From contig JAWZYV010013171.1 in assembly GCA_038373885.1 (NCBI GenBank), positions 146,076-210,075 of the forward strand: a DNA stretch of 64,000 nt. Reading direction: 5' to 3'. Source of the stretch: Cheiracanthium punctorium (taxonomy: Eukaryota; Arthropoda; Arachnida; Araneae; Cheiracanthiidae). The notes below the pieces were generated by a model that had not been told where the DNA came from, made no database searches, and saw nothing but the letters and a program-made list of their open reading frames with translations. Made by a program: the position numbers and the translations under genes. Below are positions 27,301-35,155 of this stretch, one piece after another (position 1 is the first letter of the stretch; each line of letters opens with the position of its first letter).

Positions 27301-30300
27301 ACATTTAAAATACCTAAAAGAAAAATAGAAGCTGTTACATTTATCAAATCACATAAAATGTATACAAATGCTGGCATTTAAAAATGCTTATACCCAAAAA
27401 AAGTTGTAAAGAACATGTGGTTAATGCATATTATACTAATAAATATTACTTCCTAATGAGTAAATTTAAAATTAATAAAATTAAAAACAAATAAATAAAT
27501 GCACAGCAAAATTTTCAAGCTAGAATATATTTTTAAAAATTAAATTCTTCTACAAATTTGACAATGATTCAATCTGACTTTACAAGAAAACAACTATTGG
27601 ATTTTAAAAAAAGCCTTAAAAGAAAAAAAAAAACTTTATGTGACGTTTCTGTTTACATATCACTCATGCAGTGAATCAGAAAGAGAAAACAGGAAACTCT
27701 GAACACCTACAGGAATTAGTAAAAATAAAAATATATTTGTTCAATGAATTCGTTTGCTTTTATAAATCTTCTAGTGATTAAGAAATGCATAAGGATAAGC
27801 TAGTTTTAAGAAATTCTTGAACTTTTAACAATAGCAAATGATTACTTTCCGCAGTGTTAGAATAGCAGATAAAAGCTAATTTAGTTTCTAAATCATACAT
27901 TAACTTCAATAAATGCGTGTTAAAAAATAAACAGTACTGGCAGTGAACATTTTGAATGATCAAATGAAATATATCAAATTTAAACAATGCGTGATCAATG
28001 TAAACTAAGTTTTTTTCAACATATACATGTAATTTATATAAAGAATCCGTAAAATAAATATAGAAAACCATACACATACATTACATATACATTAATTAAA
28101 TACCATTTTTATATCATAAGTAAAACTGCTTAGTTAGTCATCAATGTCAATAGATGCATAAAAAAGAGCACAAACTACTAATTTTACAACTGAAAAAGTT
28201 AATAAACAATGAAAAATATTTTTTAAAAATTTATTATTTTATCTATAATACCTTCATACGCAAATAAATTAATAACTCATTTCAAAATAAATTATTACCA
28301 TTAATAGGAACTTTTGGATCAGTTAATTTTTTTATTACAGTATTTATAGTTTCAAAATCTCTTAAAGCATGATCAAGCTTCCTTTTAACATCCTTTGTTA
28401 AGTGTCGACTGGAAACTTCTTCAAAATCTTGAAAAAAATTAAGAATTCTGAAAAATATGAGAGAAATATTTAAAAGATTTTCATTAGAAATAATCAAATC
28501 AGTCATAATATAATACACTCAAATATGCAGACCTAGAAATTAAGGAAGTAAGAATTACACAATTTTACAAACTTAATATCAAGACGTAGTTCACACTTTT
28601 CCCTGCAAAGTTAACTTTCACGAACAATTAAAAAAAATTTTAACCGAAGTTACTTCTAAGTATAGGGTTTTTTCCCCTGCATTATAATTTTTATCATTTT
28701 ATTTTCATTTTCAAGGGGAATTTTTTCAACTTTCATTGATGCCAAAAATGAAAGTTCATGCACACACACACATATATACATATACTGAGATGTAGCTTAA
28801 GTGTTATAAAGATTAAATTTATTCTCCAAGAAAATTTAAGTATAGCATCCTTAAGGAGAGGAAACTTCATTTGTAATTCCAAAACTCTTAATTTTATGAA
28901 TGTATCATTTTTTAAAAAGGAAGTGTTAGGATTTATTGAGCCTGTTTTCGAAGAAGAAAAAAGAAAAAATAGAAATATGAAGTCAAAAATCAGAGATTGC
29001 AAAGTTGGCTTAGTTGTGATGGCAACAGCCGAGTTATGCTTGAGACCAAATGCAATTCCAGATCAATTATTTATGCTTCGGGCAAACCCAACCAGATAAC
29101 AGTGTTTATTCCTACAGCAGCACATTTCAGCTACTCTCAAATAGTTCTTTTATTATTGTAATGGTCAGAACTAAGATACTTTTCATGTATTAAGCACTAA
29201 AATAACCATTATCATAACTGTATAGTAAAATAACTGCCAATTTGTGTCATTTACATACAATTATCAAAATATTAAGAAACTGAGCCAGAAATATGATTCA
29301 CAATCTTCCTAACTGTTTAAATAGCCATGGGCTTTATTTGCTTCATGAAATATTTAATATTGGTGAGTGATACATTAAAGGAAGAAGTGAATACGTGCAG
29401 ATAACATTTCCACTGTTGTTAGGTTAGATTCGCCAATGAGTAAAGTATGGAATTACTAATTTTTACATTATTTTATTGACTTTTCAGGTGTACAGAAACT
29501 TGCTAGTAGCTCTGTTAATTGAAAGATTAAAAACAGACTTTTAAAAATGTACGAAATTTAAATTTTAAAATTCAAATTTCAGAATTTAAATGTAAACTTT
29601 CTTTTATAAAAAAGGGGGGCAGGCCCTTGTTGATTAGGCATTTAATCCTTCAACGATACAAAAGTATTGGCATTCTATTATGGGGGCACCCAATGGGTGG
29701 CCAACATTAACACATATGAAGGGACAAACAAGTTAACATTCAAGCCCAAGCCAGGAATCTAATCCGGACCAAGGCATGATAGAATGGTTCTTTAGCAAGT
29801 ACATCACCTGGGTGGCAAATTTGAAACATATAGAAATATACACAAAATTAAATCTAAGATATGAATATTTTATAAAGCTGAAAATATTTTTTTTATGTAC
29901 AGATTAATTTTGACCAAAATTCTTTTTTCATGAAAATAATAATTTAACAGACTTGTTAGAATAATGATTACTTACACACTAGAATTCATTCCTAAAAGTT
30001 TATCTCTAGCATCTTCTGTATGAACATTTGGATAGCATGTGTTATTAAATGTACAAATAGAATTTTGAAGAAATGGTATAATACCAGCTGATGGCATAGC
30101 TTTTTCATCAAAATAACCTATAATAGGAAGAAAGGAAATCACAGTAAAGAAATGTTAGTTTACAAAGTATACTACTCATAAATATGCAAATAAATATTTT
30201 AAACACCCAGAAAAGATACCATTAATATGTTAATTTTTATTTTGAAAATGACATTTAGATTGTAACTGATTCTAAAAATGCATAAGGATACAAAAGCAAT

Positions 30301-32740
30301 AAAATACACAAGAAGGTTTCAGATTTAACTTCATATAATTAATAGCTAATTAGCATTCATAATTAAATCTTCTAATATTTAACATGAATTATAAAGGGAA
30401 TAGTCAAATAATTTATAGTCTTTGGTTAATTTTTCCACAACCATTGCTTTTTGAACTTTCCAGCGATATATTTTTTAAATTGGATTTTTCCTGATAATAA
30501 CAAAATATCCAAAAGAATGTTGTGCTTACACATATAATAGTAATTAATATTTGATAAGATTCAAAATTAAAAATCCACTCAAAACAACAGTGCTAAAACA
30601 GTTAATCTTTTAATGCAACTGTCAAAAATAAAACTGCAACGAATTTAAAAAAAAAAAAAAAAAAATACATAATATCATGCGTCAAAACCCATGATTCACT
30701 ACCAAAAACCATACATGTAGATTTAAAAAAGTTGTTGATGGGAAAGTTGTGAATAATTGTTATGATTATGCTCATTTCAAAAATTTCGGAATATTTTTCA
30801 TATTTGATTTGTCCCCCATTCACAGATTTTTAAGGTATCATTTTGTAAGTTATAATTTATTCAGCAACATTCATGCCTACAGCAACACTGGCATATATTA
30901 TTGATTAAATGCACTAACGATGCATTTCTGAATTAAAAATTCAAGAATTTACATAAAGTAATAAATTCCACTTACATTGATGAGCAGCAAATTTTAAGCC
31001 TTTACTTCTAACCCACATGAGAATGAGAAACAGAGATAAAGGCCACAGCACTTCTACAATAAGGCGGACCTGCAAGGCAACAGCAAAGATGAGTGTGTTC
31101 AAATGCATATTTTAACTCTCTGCATGCAGAACTGAGTTTCAATAAATACTTATTGAAACACTGAATTACAGTTACAATTGAAACCAGTGTTTCAATAAAG
31201 GATAATTAATTATTAAAAGGAGGGAATTATTAAAACTGAAGTCTATTACAGTCAGACCTCTATTTTGCAAATTTTTCCAGGGAACTAAGAACATTTTGCA
31301 AATTTCTTCATAAAAAACCTTCCAAATACAGAAATTCATTCTCTATTCAACAAAGTTTTTCTTGGGGTATAACTTTTTTTTTTTTGCTGTTTCTCTAAAT
31401 ATTTCTGAACATTTCAGAGTAGTAAAATCGCTGTTAAAAAACAGACAAAATTAACAGACTTTTTCAGAAATTAAATTTAAGGATCAAGTGTGCTTAGATT
31501 TAGTTTTAGTTAGGTCCAATAGTACCACATGATGGTAATGGTCTTAATCTACTTATTCTAATGAATACGATAACTGAAATTAAAATACATTAATTTTATC
31601 GTAAAATGATTTACTTAAAACCAAAAATATGGTGTAATTTCTAAAGTTTTGTTTTACCTTTATTTTTTCTCTTTGCAGATGTCTCTTTGATTAAAAACAA
31701 AAAACAGAAATTATTATATTGGTATTATTTATTTTTAAAAAGTGTGAATAACTACTTTTTTCAATAATATTTAGTGTTTATAAATTTAAAATCAGTTGTA
31801 TGTAGTTTAAAGCATTTAAACAGTTAATCTTTATTTAACGAATTTTCCAAATAGTGAACTTTCTGATGGATTTTAGCAGCTTCGTTACATAGAGATCTGA
31901 CTGGTTTTTTTAAAATTAAATATTAATGATTATATTAATTTATTAAATTTAAAACTGATTAGTAAACAAGAACAACCACAATATTGACATAAAGTAATTT
32001 TTAAAAAGATTTTGACAATATGACAAACATATATCAGTATCAAATAAACAATTTCTCGGTTCAGTTTGCAATTTCCTCCTTCCAAAATCAACCTCTTTTC
32101 TTGTGATATTTTCTCTTTTTGATTGCAACACCCTGAGTTGAACTAATCAAAATCAGTAAAACTACTAAAGATTTTTTTTTTTTTTTTTTTGTTGTTGTTT
32201 GTTTTTTCGTTGTTACTGTAAAAACAAACAGATTCTAAGACAAATTATCTTTTTAAATTTCAAAAACATTTATTGGAATATTCAATGACTGCAAACCTGC
32301 ACATTGTTAGACTCACAAGAAGAGTTTTTTAAAGTATAAATAATTATCCCCAATAGACATAAAAATTGATACTAATTAGGTAACTAATGAATAAAAATTA
32401 AATGAAACGTGAGCAAAAAGTTTATAACATTTTTTTTTTAAATATACAACTAAATTTATGATTTTTCATTAAAAAAATTACAATGCATTAAAAAGTTTAA
32501 CATTTATTAAAATACAAAAATAGATTTTATTATTTCTTTTAGTCATTGGGTTAAACAAAAATTTTGCTTAAATTGCCGAGAAAATCCTCATACACCAAAT
32601 AATATAAAATCCAACAAAATGACAACAGGAACACAAAACTAAGCAAAAATAAAATCGAGCAAAAACCTTTTGTCTCTTGTGTAATGTGAAATTTTTCCAT
32701 AGTAAAAGATATAATTGGTTCCAAAACCCCATTTTGTTTT
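1555..32740 (-). CDS. ABCA1-like: ABCA1/ABCA4-type ABC lipid transporter, N-terminal half (3' end outside window)
   Basis: Full-size ABC subfamily A transporters use ATP to move phospholipids, sterols or retinoids across membranes; substrate here is unknown. The 23 coding exons listed separately join in frame into about 1232 residues: TM1 (about 25-43), a large extracellular domain (about 44-640) opening with a KAMPSAG block, a second membrane block (about 665-880), then ATP-binding domain 1. Walker A GHNGAGKT is at 966-973, Q-loop PQHN near 1012-1015, signature LSGGM at 1065-1069, Walker B VILDE at 1086-1090 and the H-loop histidine at 1121, all intact. An acidic, Ser/Asn-rich linker follows. 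The N-terminus, KAMPSAG block and [10 protein letters not shown] place it in the ABCA1/4/7 clade rather than ABCA2 or ABCA3; finer orthology is unresolved. The second membrane domain and second ATPase are not in the window. No frameshift or stop interrupts the exons. Confidence 0.93.
2010..2254 (-). CDS. ABCA1-like: ABCA coding exon 22 (H-loop, end of ATPase domain 1)
   Basis: 245 nt, acceptor ...TGAATAG, donor GTAAGT. It encodes [19 protein letters not shown] with the H-loop histidine, then the conserved CCGSSLFLK and [10 protein letters not shown] motifs, and ends in a Ser/Lys-rich tail that begins the linker. Confidence 0.93.
3250..3387 (-). CDS. ABCA1-like: ABCA coding exon 21 (signature and Walker B)
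   Basis: 138 nt, acceptor ...CAATTCTAG, donor GTAAAT. Encodes [16 protein letters not shown], completing the LSGGM signature begun in the previous exon, then Walker B VILDEP with catalytic Glu, and the GVDP D-loop. Confidence 0.95.
4458..4597 (-). CDS. ABCA1-like: ABCA coding exon 20 (ATPase helical subdomain)
   Basis: 140 nt, acceptor ...ATTTTTAG, donor GTATTT. Encodes [15 protein letters not shown], strongly conserved in ABCA ATPase domain 1, then a variable helix and the LS of the ABC signature. Exits in phase 1. Confidence 0.93.
5427..5558 (-). CDS. ABCA1-like: ABCA coding exon 19 (Q-loop)
   Basis: 132 nt, acceptor ...TTTTTACAG, donor GTATGT. Encodes [18 protein letters not shown] and [10 protein letters not shown] with the Q-loop glutamine. 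Both boundaries split a codon in phase 2. Confidence 0.94.
5888..6065 (-). CDS. ABCA1-like: ABCA coding exon 18 (Walker A)
   Basis: 178 nt, acceptor ...TATTTTAG. Encodes [15 protein letters not shown], then [19 protein letters not shown] and TTT, i.e. Walker A. The donor GTACGC is weaker than the others in this gene, but it is the only GT that keeps the next exon in frame. The codon across the junction becomes ATA (Ile). Confidence 0.93.
6066..8012 (-). other. ABCA intron holding a hAT-type element
   Basis: Besides the hAT-type repeat at 6142-6721, it holds AT-rich sequence, a long poly-T tract near 7134-7153 and short C-rich tracts near 6960 and 7085. No exon is recognisable. Confidence 0.6.
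6142..6721. mobile_element. hAT-type non-autonomous element with perfect 8-bp TSD
   Basis: Flanked on both sides by ATCAATAC (6134-6141 and 6722-6729). The ends are CAGTGGCGTAGCT and, inverted, CAGAGGTGTAGCT (11 of 13 match). An 8-bp target duplication and CAG...CTG ends are typical of hAT elements. The interior is G-rich in places and has no transposase frame. It sits in an ABCA intron. A possible older insert lies near 6385-6440. Confidence 0.82.
8013..8123 (-). CDS. ABCA1-like: ABCA coding exon 17
   Basis: 111 nt, acceptor ...CTTTCAG, donor GTAAGT. Encodes [17 protein letters not shown], the conserved motif between the last helix of membrane domain 1 and ATPase domain 1, then a variable acidic spacer. 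Confidence 0.94.
8873..9077 (-). CDS. ABCA1-like: ABCA coding exon 16 (last helix of membrane domain 1)
   Basis: 205 nt, acceptor ...TTGTTTCAG, donor GTAAGT. Encodes [15 protein letters not shown], then GVGAQWSNI, then a hydrophobic segment ending in [12 protein letters not shown] second in-frame acceptor (ATGCAG, giving start 9098) would add seven residues. The proximal site has the better pyrimidine tract and fits the family alignment. Confidence 0.94.
9266..9959. mobile_element. TA-flanked MITE with CGTATTTACCC ends
   Basis: TA at 9264-9265 and 9960-9961 flanks inverted ends: CCGTATTTACCCGCATATA on the left, CTGTATTTACCCACGTATA on the inverted right. TA duplication and these ends point to a Tc1/mariner/pogo-type non-autonomous element. 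A poly-T tract and a short SINE-like insert are inside it. It lies in an ABCA intron. Confidence 0.75.
9526..9628 (-). mobile_element. short SINE-like insert with 10-bp TSD inside the MITE
   Basis: Flanked by GTGTATCATG at 9516-9525 and 9629-9638. Read on the minus strand, it ends in a CAACAACAGCAA tail and contains AGGATCCCTTAG, which also occurs in the SINE at 37419-37678. It looks like a 5'-truncated copy of that family. The family link rests on a short match. Confidence 0.5.
10753..10977. mobile_element. piggyBac-like MITE fragment, inverted orientation
   Basis: Begins after TTAA (10749-10752) with CCCTTTAACGCACAGTGTTCC, the reverse complement of the right end of the neighbouring family members. 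It continues with the matching subterminal sequence and ends in a GTGTCCTCAC/GTGAGGACAC palindrome. Its far end abuts the next copy at a shared TTAA and has no terminal AAAGGG. Confidence 0.6.
10982..11436. mobile_element. piggyBac-like foldback MITE (copy in ABCA intron)
   Basis: Starts after TTAA (10978-10981) with CCCTTTGAG and ends in ATTAAAGGG before a decayed GTAA. Inside are long inverted arms: GCCGTTGCCATCACTTGAC, then CAGCAAGATGGCGGACGATC, mirrored downstream as CGCCATCTTGCTGGTAGATA and so on. The same family recurs near 17.7, 55.2 and 57.4 kb. TTAA targets and CCCTTT ends are piggyBac features. Confidence 0.72.
11574..11795 (-). CDS. ABCA1-like: ABCA coding exon 15 (membrane helices)
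   Basis: 222 nt, acceptor ...TTATATAG, donor GTAAGT, phase 0 to phase 0. Encodes two hydrophobic segments around the hallmark [14 protein letters not shown], then a hydrophobic [11 protein letters not shown] stretch. Confidence 0.95.
12442..13260. repeat. tandem repeat of 162-163 bp, about 2.7 units, split by a hAT insert
   Basis: Units begin with GTGTTTTATGG-like sequence at 12442 and 12605, and at about 13152. Each carries ACACTCATGGATTATGATGC and later GATTTTCGATTCCTAAGAT or a close variant. Subtracting the 385 bp added by the hAT insert between units 2 and 3 restores the same spacing (162 versus 163 bp). Confidence 0.72.
12626..13002. mobile_element. hAT-like MITE with 8-bp TSD inside the tandem repeat
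   Basis: Flanked by CAAGAAAG at 12618-12625 and 13003-13010. Ends are inverted over more than 30 bp: left AGTGGATTCCTATTTTAACG then CCCCTACTCTCACCAA; right, inverted, GGTTGATTCGTACTTTAACG then CCCCGACTCTCGCCAA. 377 bp, no coding capacity. Confidence 0.78.
13447..13669 (-). CDS. ABCA1-like: ABCA coding exon 14 (membrane helices, cytosolic EKE loop)
   Basis: 223 nt, acceptor ...ACGTTTTAG, donor GTAAGT. Encodes a helix, then [19 protein letters not shown], the conserved coupling-type loop of ABCA membrane domain 1, then another helix. Confidence 0.95.
13783..14504. mobile_element. pogo/Tigger-like MITE, copy A
   Basis: TA flanks (13781-13782 and 14505-14506) border inverted ends CAGTAGAAGACCCAAAATCC continuing GC, identical for 22 bp at the two ends. 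The interior has a long poly-T tract and no open frame. A second full copy is at 19094-19776 and a broken inverted one near 22.7-23.5 kb. CAGTAGA ends with TA targets suggest a pogo/Tigger origin. Confidence 0.8.
14977..15153 (-). CDS. ABCA1-like: ABCA coding exon 13 (end of extracellular domain 1)
   Basis: 177 nt, acceptor ...CTCTTTCAG, donor GTAAGT, phase 2 on both sides. Encodes [20 protein letters not shown] and [13 protein letters not shown], conserved across ABCA1 and ABCA4. Confidence 0.95.
16271..16473 (-). CDS. ABCA1-like: ABCA coding exon 12 (extracellular domain 1)
   Basis: 203 nt, acceptor ...ATTTTTCAG, donor GTCTGA (weaker but in frame). Encodes [10 protein letters not shown] then [11 protein letters not shown], a well-conserved block of the first extracellular domain. 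Confidence 0.94.
17733..17901. mobile_element. short piggyBac-like MITE in ABCA intron
   Basis: TTAA on both sides (17729-17732 and 17902-17905), ends CCCTTTGAGGCGCAACCC and GAGTTAAAGGG. It keeps the left inverted arm (GTTGCCATCACTCGACTTAA onwards) but lacks the right one, ending instead with a GTGTCCTCAC/GTGAGGACAC-type palindrome. Confidence 0.75.
17912..18009. repeat. perfect 49-bp tandem duplication
   Basis: Two identical copies (17912-17960 and 17961-18009) starting AATAGTAGACGTAACCCCGA and ending TAACTCCTTTT. No mismatch was seen, so the duplication is recent or an assembly artefact. It lies just beyond the piggyBac-like MITE. Confidence 0.9.
18126..18329 (-). CDS. ABCA1-like: ABCA coding exon 11 (extracellular domain 1)
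   Basis: 204 nt, acceptor ...GTTTTTAG, donor GTAATA, phase 0 both sides. Encodes a helical stretch ([18 protein letters not shown] ... EEVRDYLE) with NVT, NDT and NST glycosylation sequons, matching the extracellular position. Sequence here is variable in the family. Confidence 0.9.
18605..18764. mobile_element. small hAT-like MITE, TTTCTCAAACT ends
   Basis: 160 bp with inverted GTTTCTCAAACT at both ends. Flanks TTCTAGAC and TTCTAATC match 6 of 8, as expected of an aged hAT duplication. The ends resemble the widespread CAG-GGTTCTCAAACT type. Confidence 0.6.
18847..18969 (-). CDS. ABCA1-like: ABCA coding exon 10 (extracellular domain 1)
   Basis: 123 nt, acceptor ...TATTTTAG, donor GTACTT, phase 0 both sides. 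Encodes [20 protein letters not shown] and following residues; VNKTF matches the family at this point, the rest is variable. Confidence 0.9.
19094..19776. mobile_element. pogo/Tigger-like MITE, copy B
   Basis: TA flanks (19092-19093, 19777-19778) and inverted CAGTAGAAGACCCAAAAT ends. It aligns along most of its length to 13783-14504, with small deletions, for example a shorter poly-T tract and an altered TCATGTGACC segment. Same orientation as copy A. Confidence 0.8.
20131..20396. mobile_element. hAT-like MITE with CAGGGC ends
   Basis: Ends CAGGGCTGGCC and, inverted, CAGGGCCGTCC. The interior is GC-rich (GAGGCCCCGC, GGCCTCGCGC), unlike its AT-rich surroundings. Flanks ATTAGTAG and TTGGTAGT give only a degraded duplication, so the exact ends could be off by a base. 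Confidence 0.55.
20572..20711 (-). CDS. ABCA1-like: ABCA coding exon 9 (extracellular domain 1)
   Basis: 140 nt, acceptor ...TTTTTTCAG, donor GTAAGT. Encodes [12 protein letters not shown] and [15 protein letters not shown], the conserved KP...GKI.Y.P signature of this region in ABCA1 and ABCA4. Confidence 0.94.
21634..21901 (-). CDS. ABCA1-like: ABCA coding exon 8 (extracellular domain 1)
   Basis: 268 nt, acceptor ...TTCTTCTAG, donor GTGAGT, phase 0 in and phase 1 out. Begins with Met-Lys-His but is an internal exon, not a start. Encodes a Trp/Cys-containing, weakly conserved stretch with glycosylation sequons. Confidence 0.9.
22715..23467. mobile_element. pogo/Tigger-like MITE relic, inverted and interrupted
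   Basis: 22715-23040 is the reverse complement of the interior and subterminal part of copies A and B (GCAGAGCAGCAAAGCTGTG, AAAAGGTCTGGAACCAAG). The matching end TGGATTTTGGGTCTTCTACTG is displaced to 23447-23467, with a foldback-like insert between. The other end is lost. Confidence 0.65.
23090..23357. repeat. foldback repeat with three related arms
   Basis: TACTTATCACTTGGGATGATC near 23092 is mirrored by GATCGTCCCAAGTGATAAGT near 23334 and, less well, by GATCTTCCTGAGTGATAAGT near 23212. The arms extend to about 75 bp. The block interrupts the Tigger-like relic, so it probably moved in as a unit. Confidence 0.6.
24386..24478 (-). CDS. ABCA1-like: ABCA coding exon 7 (extracellular domain 1)
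   Basis: 93 nt, acceptor ...TTCTATCCAG, donor GTAAGT, phase 0 both sides. Encodes 31 residues beginning [11 protein letters not shown]. Variable region; supported by splice sites, frame and its place in the series. Confidence 0.87.
25373..25924 (-). pseudogene. gag-like ORF of an LTR retrotransposon (relic)
   Basis: A 183-codon open frame encodes a gag-type capsid N-terminal region: [20 protein letters not shown], then a helical stretch ending near MADKIHELF. The WF.QLEAQF motif is typical of the Ty3-like gag proteins (DUF7041 type) I associate with spiders and other arthropods. No zinc knuckle, protease or polymerase follows, so the element is truncated. It lies in an ABCA intron on the same strand. 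Domestication is possible but unsupported; an intact ORF may just mean a young insertion. Confidence 0.7.
26143..26152 (-). other. candidate primer-binding site of the gag relic
   Basis: On the minus strand, TGGTGACCCG lies about 220 bp upstream of the gag ATG. It resembles the TGGTGACCC start of many LTR-element primer-binding sites. Upstream sequence has an AATAAA near 26200 and could be the remains of a 5' LTR (roughly 26155-26600). No second LTR was found. Confidence 0.35.
26612..26651. repeat. perfect hairpin, 17-bp stem, 6-nt loop
   Basis: CCAAACATACTGCATGT (26612-26628) and its exact reverse complement (26635-26651) flank TATTTC. It may be the tip of the putative LTR or an independent palindrome. 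Not followed by a T-run, so no terminator is implied. Confidence 0.85.
26824..27015 (-). CDS. ABCA1-like: ABCA coding exon 6 (extracellular domain 1)
   Basis: 192 nt, acceptor ...GCTTGCAG, donor GTACAT, phase 0 both sides. Encodes [19 protein letters not shown] and onward, with a conserved-type Cys. Variable in the family. Confidence 0.88.
27177..27313 (-). CDS. ABCA1-like: ABCA coding exon 5 (extracellular domain 1)
   Basis: 137 nt, acceptor ...CTTTTAG, donor GTATTT, phase 1 in and phase 0 out. Encodes [19 protein letters not shown] and a basic helical stretch. Variable in the family. Confidence 0.87.
28299..28447 (-). CDS. ABCA1-like: ABCA coding exon 4 (extracellular domain 1)
   Basis: 149 nt, acceptor ...ATTTTTCAG, donor GTAATA, phase 2 in and phase 1 out. 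Encodes a helical stretch including [18 protein letters not shown]. Variable in the family. Confidence 0.87.
29610..29825 (-). mobile_element. possible SINE-like repeat
   Basis: Read on the minus strand, GCCACCCAGGTGATGTACTT, GGTCCGGATTAGATTCC and a later GGGTGCCCCCAT give a GC-richer block with a degenerate B-box-like motif. It stands out from the AT-rich intron. No target duplication was found, so this is tentative. Confidence 0.3.
29976..30117 (-). CDS. ABCA1-like: ABCA coding exon 3 (KAMPSAG block)
   Basis: 142 nt, acceptor ...TATTATAG, donor GTAAGT, phase 1 in and phase 2 out. Encodes [18 protein letters not shown] and a following pair of cysteines. KAMPSAG is nearly diagnostic for the ABCA1/4/7 clade. 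Confidence 0.96.
30976..31069 (-). CDS. ABCA1-like: ABCA coding exon 2 (first transmembrane helix)
   Basis: 94 nt, acceptor ...TTGCCTTGCAG, donor GTAAGT. Encodes [19 protein letters not shown], the first membrane helix, closing with HQC aligned to the conserved H-x-C that opens the extracellular domain. Confidence 0.95.
31249..31903. mobile_element. pogo/Tigger-like MITE, CAGTCAGA ends
   Basis: Inverted ends CAGTCAGACCTCTAT and CAGTCAGATCTCTAT. A TA precedes the left end; the right flank has decayed to TTT. Interior phrases such as 'ttttgcaaatttc' and 'ttaacgaattttccaaatag' follow the pattern of pogo-type ends. No open frame. Confidence 0.6.
32667..32740 (-). CDS. ABCA1-like: ABCA coding exon 1 (initiator ATG)
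   Basis: Acceptor ...TCTATTTCAG at 32742-32741, 8 nt of 5' UTR, ATG at 32732-32730, donor GTTTTT. Encodes [19 protein letters not shown] and ends in phase 0. LLLWKN is the hallmark ABCA N-terminus. AAAATGG gives purine at -3 and G at +4. The acceptor just before the ATG shows that a non-coding first exon lies upstream. Confidence 0.94.
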
Positions 32741-35100
32741 CTGAAATAGAAAAGAGAGAAGAATGTATAACATACACATGATAAAAAGGAACTAGTGTTA
32801 TGTACTCAAAATATGCTATTTCATAACTACATTCATTTGGCACTAATTTATTCACACATAAAATAATGGTATTTAATTTTTCTAAAACACCAAGGTAATA
32901 AAAAAAAATTAAAACGAAAATGATTTTTTTAAACAGAATATTTAAAAATGCAGTTAATGAAATGTTTTCAGTTGCACAGCATACATGATAGGATAATAAA
33001 TAAGAAACAATAGAATTTTGATTACTTAGGAGCAGTGATTGATGTATAACATGTTATGTTAGCCACATCAAAAAAAAAAAAAAAAAAAAAAAAAAAAGCA
33101 GCAATTCATAAAAATTCAAAATTAAACTATAACTTACTTTTTATGATCTTATAAAACCGAACTGTACAACTGAAAACGTAATCCTAAATTAATTTATAAG
33201 TAATCAGTCATTAAAAACTTTTTTTATCAGATATAAATGCTATGCTAGTCACAACTGAATTATCATAAGGAAAAACACAAAATTTATCATATACAATGTA
33301 ATTCTCAACGTAAGTATATAGTAATCATGATGAAATACTTATTTTGATTTTGAGGGAAAGTCCCTGTTTTTGTCTGACTGGCATCTGGATGGGAGCCCTC
33401 CAGGTGTCTACCCTTTTTATCTATTCTTATCATTTTGTTTTTTAAGCATTTACTGGTTTTTATCTCATTCTATTCACTTGAAGATACTTTTCTGAAGTTA
33501 TTACACTTTGTCTGGCGCATCCTTTTTGGATCTTGTGCCAATAAACACCAGCCAACCATCATTTTGATTATAACAGAAAAAGCTGATGAAGTTTTCTGCT
33601 TAAAATAATCCAATACAGTCAATCTTTTAACATAACCATTCAAGGCTCAAGATGCCAATATATTGGAAAATGCCAGAGATACCAATATATTGGGTTTATG
33701 ATTAAATTTATTAAAACATTGTTAAATGTCATAGACTTCAACACATTAGTAGAACATCTCAATGTGCATGTTTTTTTTTTCTTCCAAACAGATATCAGCC
33801 GATATTTTAAAAAGTATATAATTAAAAAAAACCTATGCTTCAGAGGGTAAGGGAAATAAATAACTAAATAATAATATAGCAAAGCATAATAATAATAATA
33901 ATGCTTTGCACTTTATAAAAAGAGACAGAAAGAATTTTCTGAGCAAGAAAAACCTTATAAATAAAAACAAAGACATTATTATCATTCTTATTTAAGGATG
34001 GGCAAAATAAATTTCTGGCTATAACACTTGGTTTCCCAACAGCATCCAGTGACAAGATTAAGTTTTTGCATAGTCTTTTTAAACATATTTAGGCACTATA
34101 GATTCAAGGGAGTAAGCCATTAATTAAAAAAGCAAATTTTAGTCATAATATTTAGTCATCATGGTGTGCATATTATTGATATGATTTATGCTACCCATTA
34201 AATTATTAGTTTTTTCTTTAATAAATTTCATTTAAAAAATTTAACACAAATTTAAATGCTATTCAAGTGTGGTGAAAAACCATACAATGATTGTGCCCAC
34301 TTTAGAAAATAGCGCTACTCAAACACCATGATTGGCTCAATACATTATCAAAAACTTAATGATAAAGAGTAATAAAATCTTATTTACCAAACTTAAAAGA
34401 TATTCTTTTAATTATTTTTTTTACTAATCTTTATAACTTCAGATTAGCTTTTAATTTAAATATATTTAATTTATGATGTGGCATACAATATGGGAAATTC
34501 AGTCTAGAAAATTAGAAATAAAATAGATGCAGTGACAATAACATGGCGCTTATTTAAAGATTCTTAATTTTTAAATCTTGTTCTCATAATAAAATGAAAC
34601 ACAAATACATACACAATTTTGTTATGATGGACATTAAAGTTAATTTTTAGACAATACTTGGTGTCACTCATGGGCACCCAAATAAGGGGCCAAGTGGGGC
34701 TTTCCCCTATCCGTTGGTGAGGTGAAGATAGTTTTAACATACTGAACTTGTATTATTTAAGAATTCAAATTTTTGAAAGCCCAAGATGAGTCTCACCCAC
34801 CACCCCCCCCCAAAAAATAAGTAACTAAATAAATAATAAATTAATGATCTGGGCATTTATGCTTGATATCCCAATGGCATCCAGGACTTAATTTCCATGG
34901 AAGCTCATCTCTTGTGCTTTTTCCCCACTGAATATTTACGGTAAATTAAAAATTTTTATAGCATTCACAATATTCTTATATTTTATTAGATTACATACAA
35001 TTACAGAGGTAACCCACAATGCATTTCAGAGTAAGAGCAGGTTCCGATGATTTACTCTCATGTTAAAATCTGCTTAAGATATTTTTGTGATTGTGACTCT
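32741..35100. other. AT-rich presumed first intron, no gene seen
   Basis: AT-rich with long poly-A (about 33071-33097) and other homopolymers. The only structured part is a possible LINE or SINE 3' end near 33350-33560. Confidence 0.45.
33350..33560 (+). mobile_element. possible 3' end of a non-LTR element
   Basis: A GC-richer block with GACTGGCATCTGGATGGGAG, GCGCATCCTTTTTGGATC and TTGTGCCAATAAACACC, ending near a polyadenylation-type AATAAA. It resembles the 3' untranslated tail of a non-LTR retrotransposon in base use and layout. No reverse-transcriptase frame and no target duplication found. Confidence 0.3.
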
Positions 35101-35155
35101 ATTTTTTTTTTTTTTTTTTTTTTTTTTTTGTACATGGCTGGATTAAAGTTTCAGA

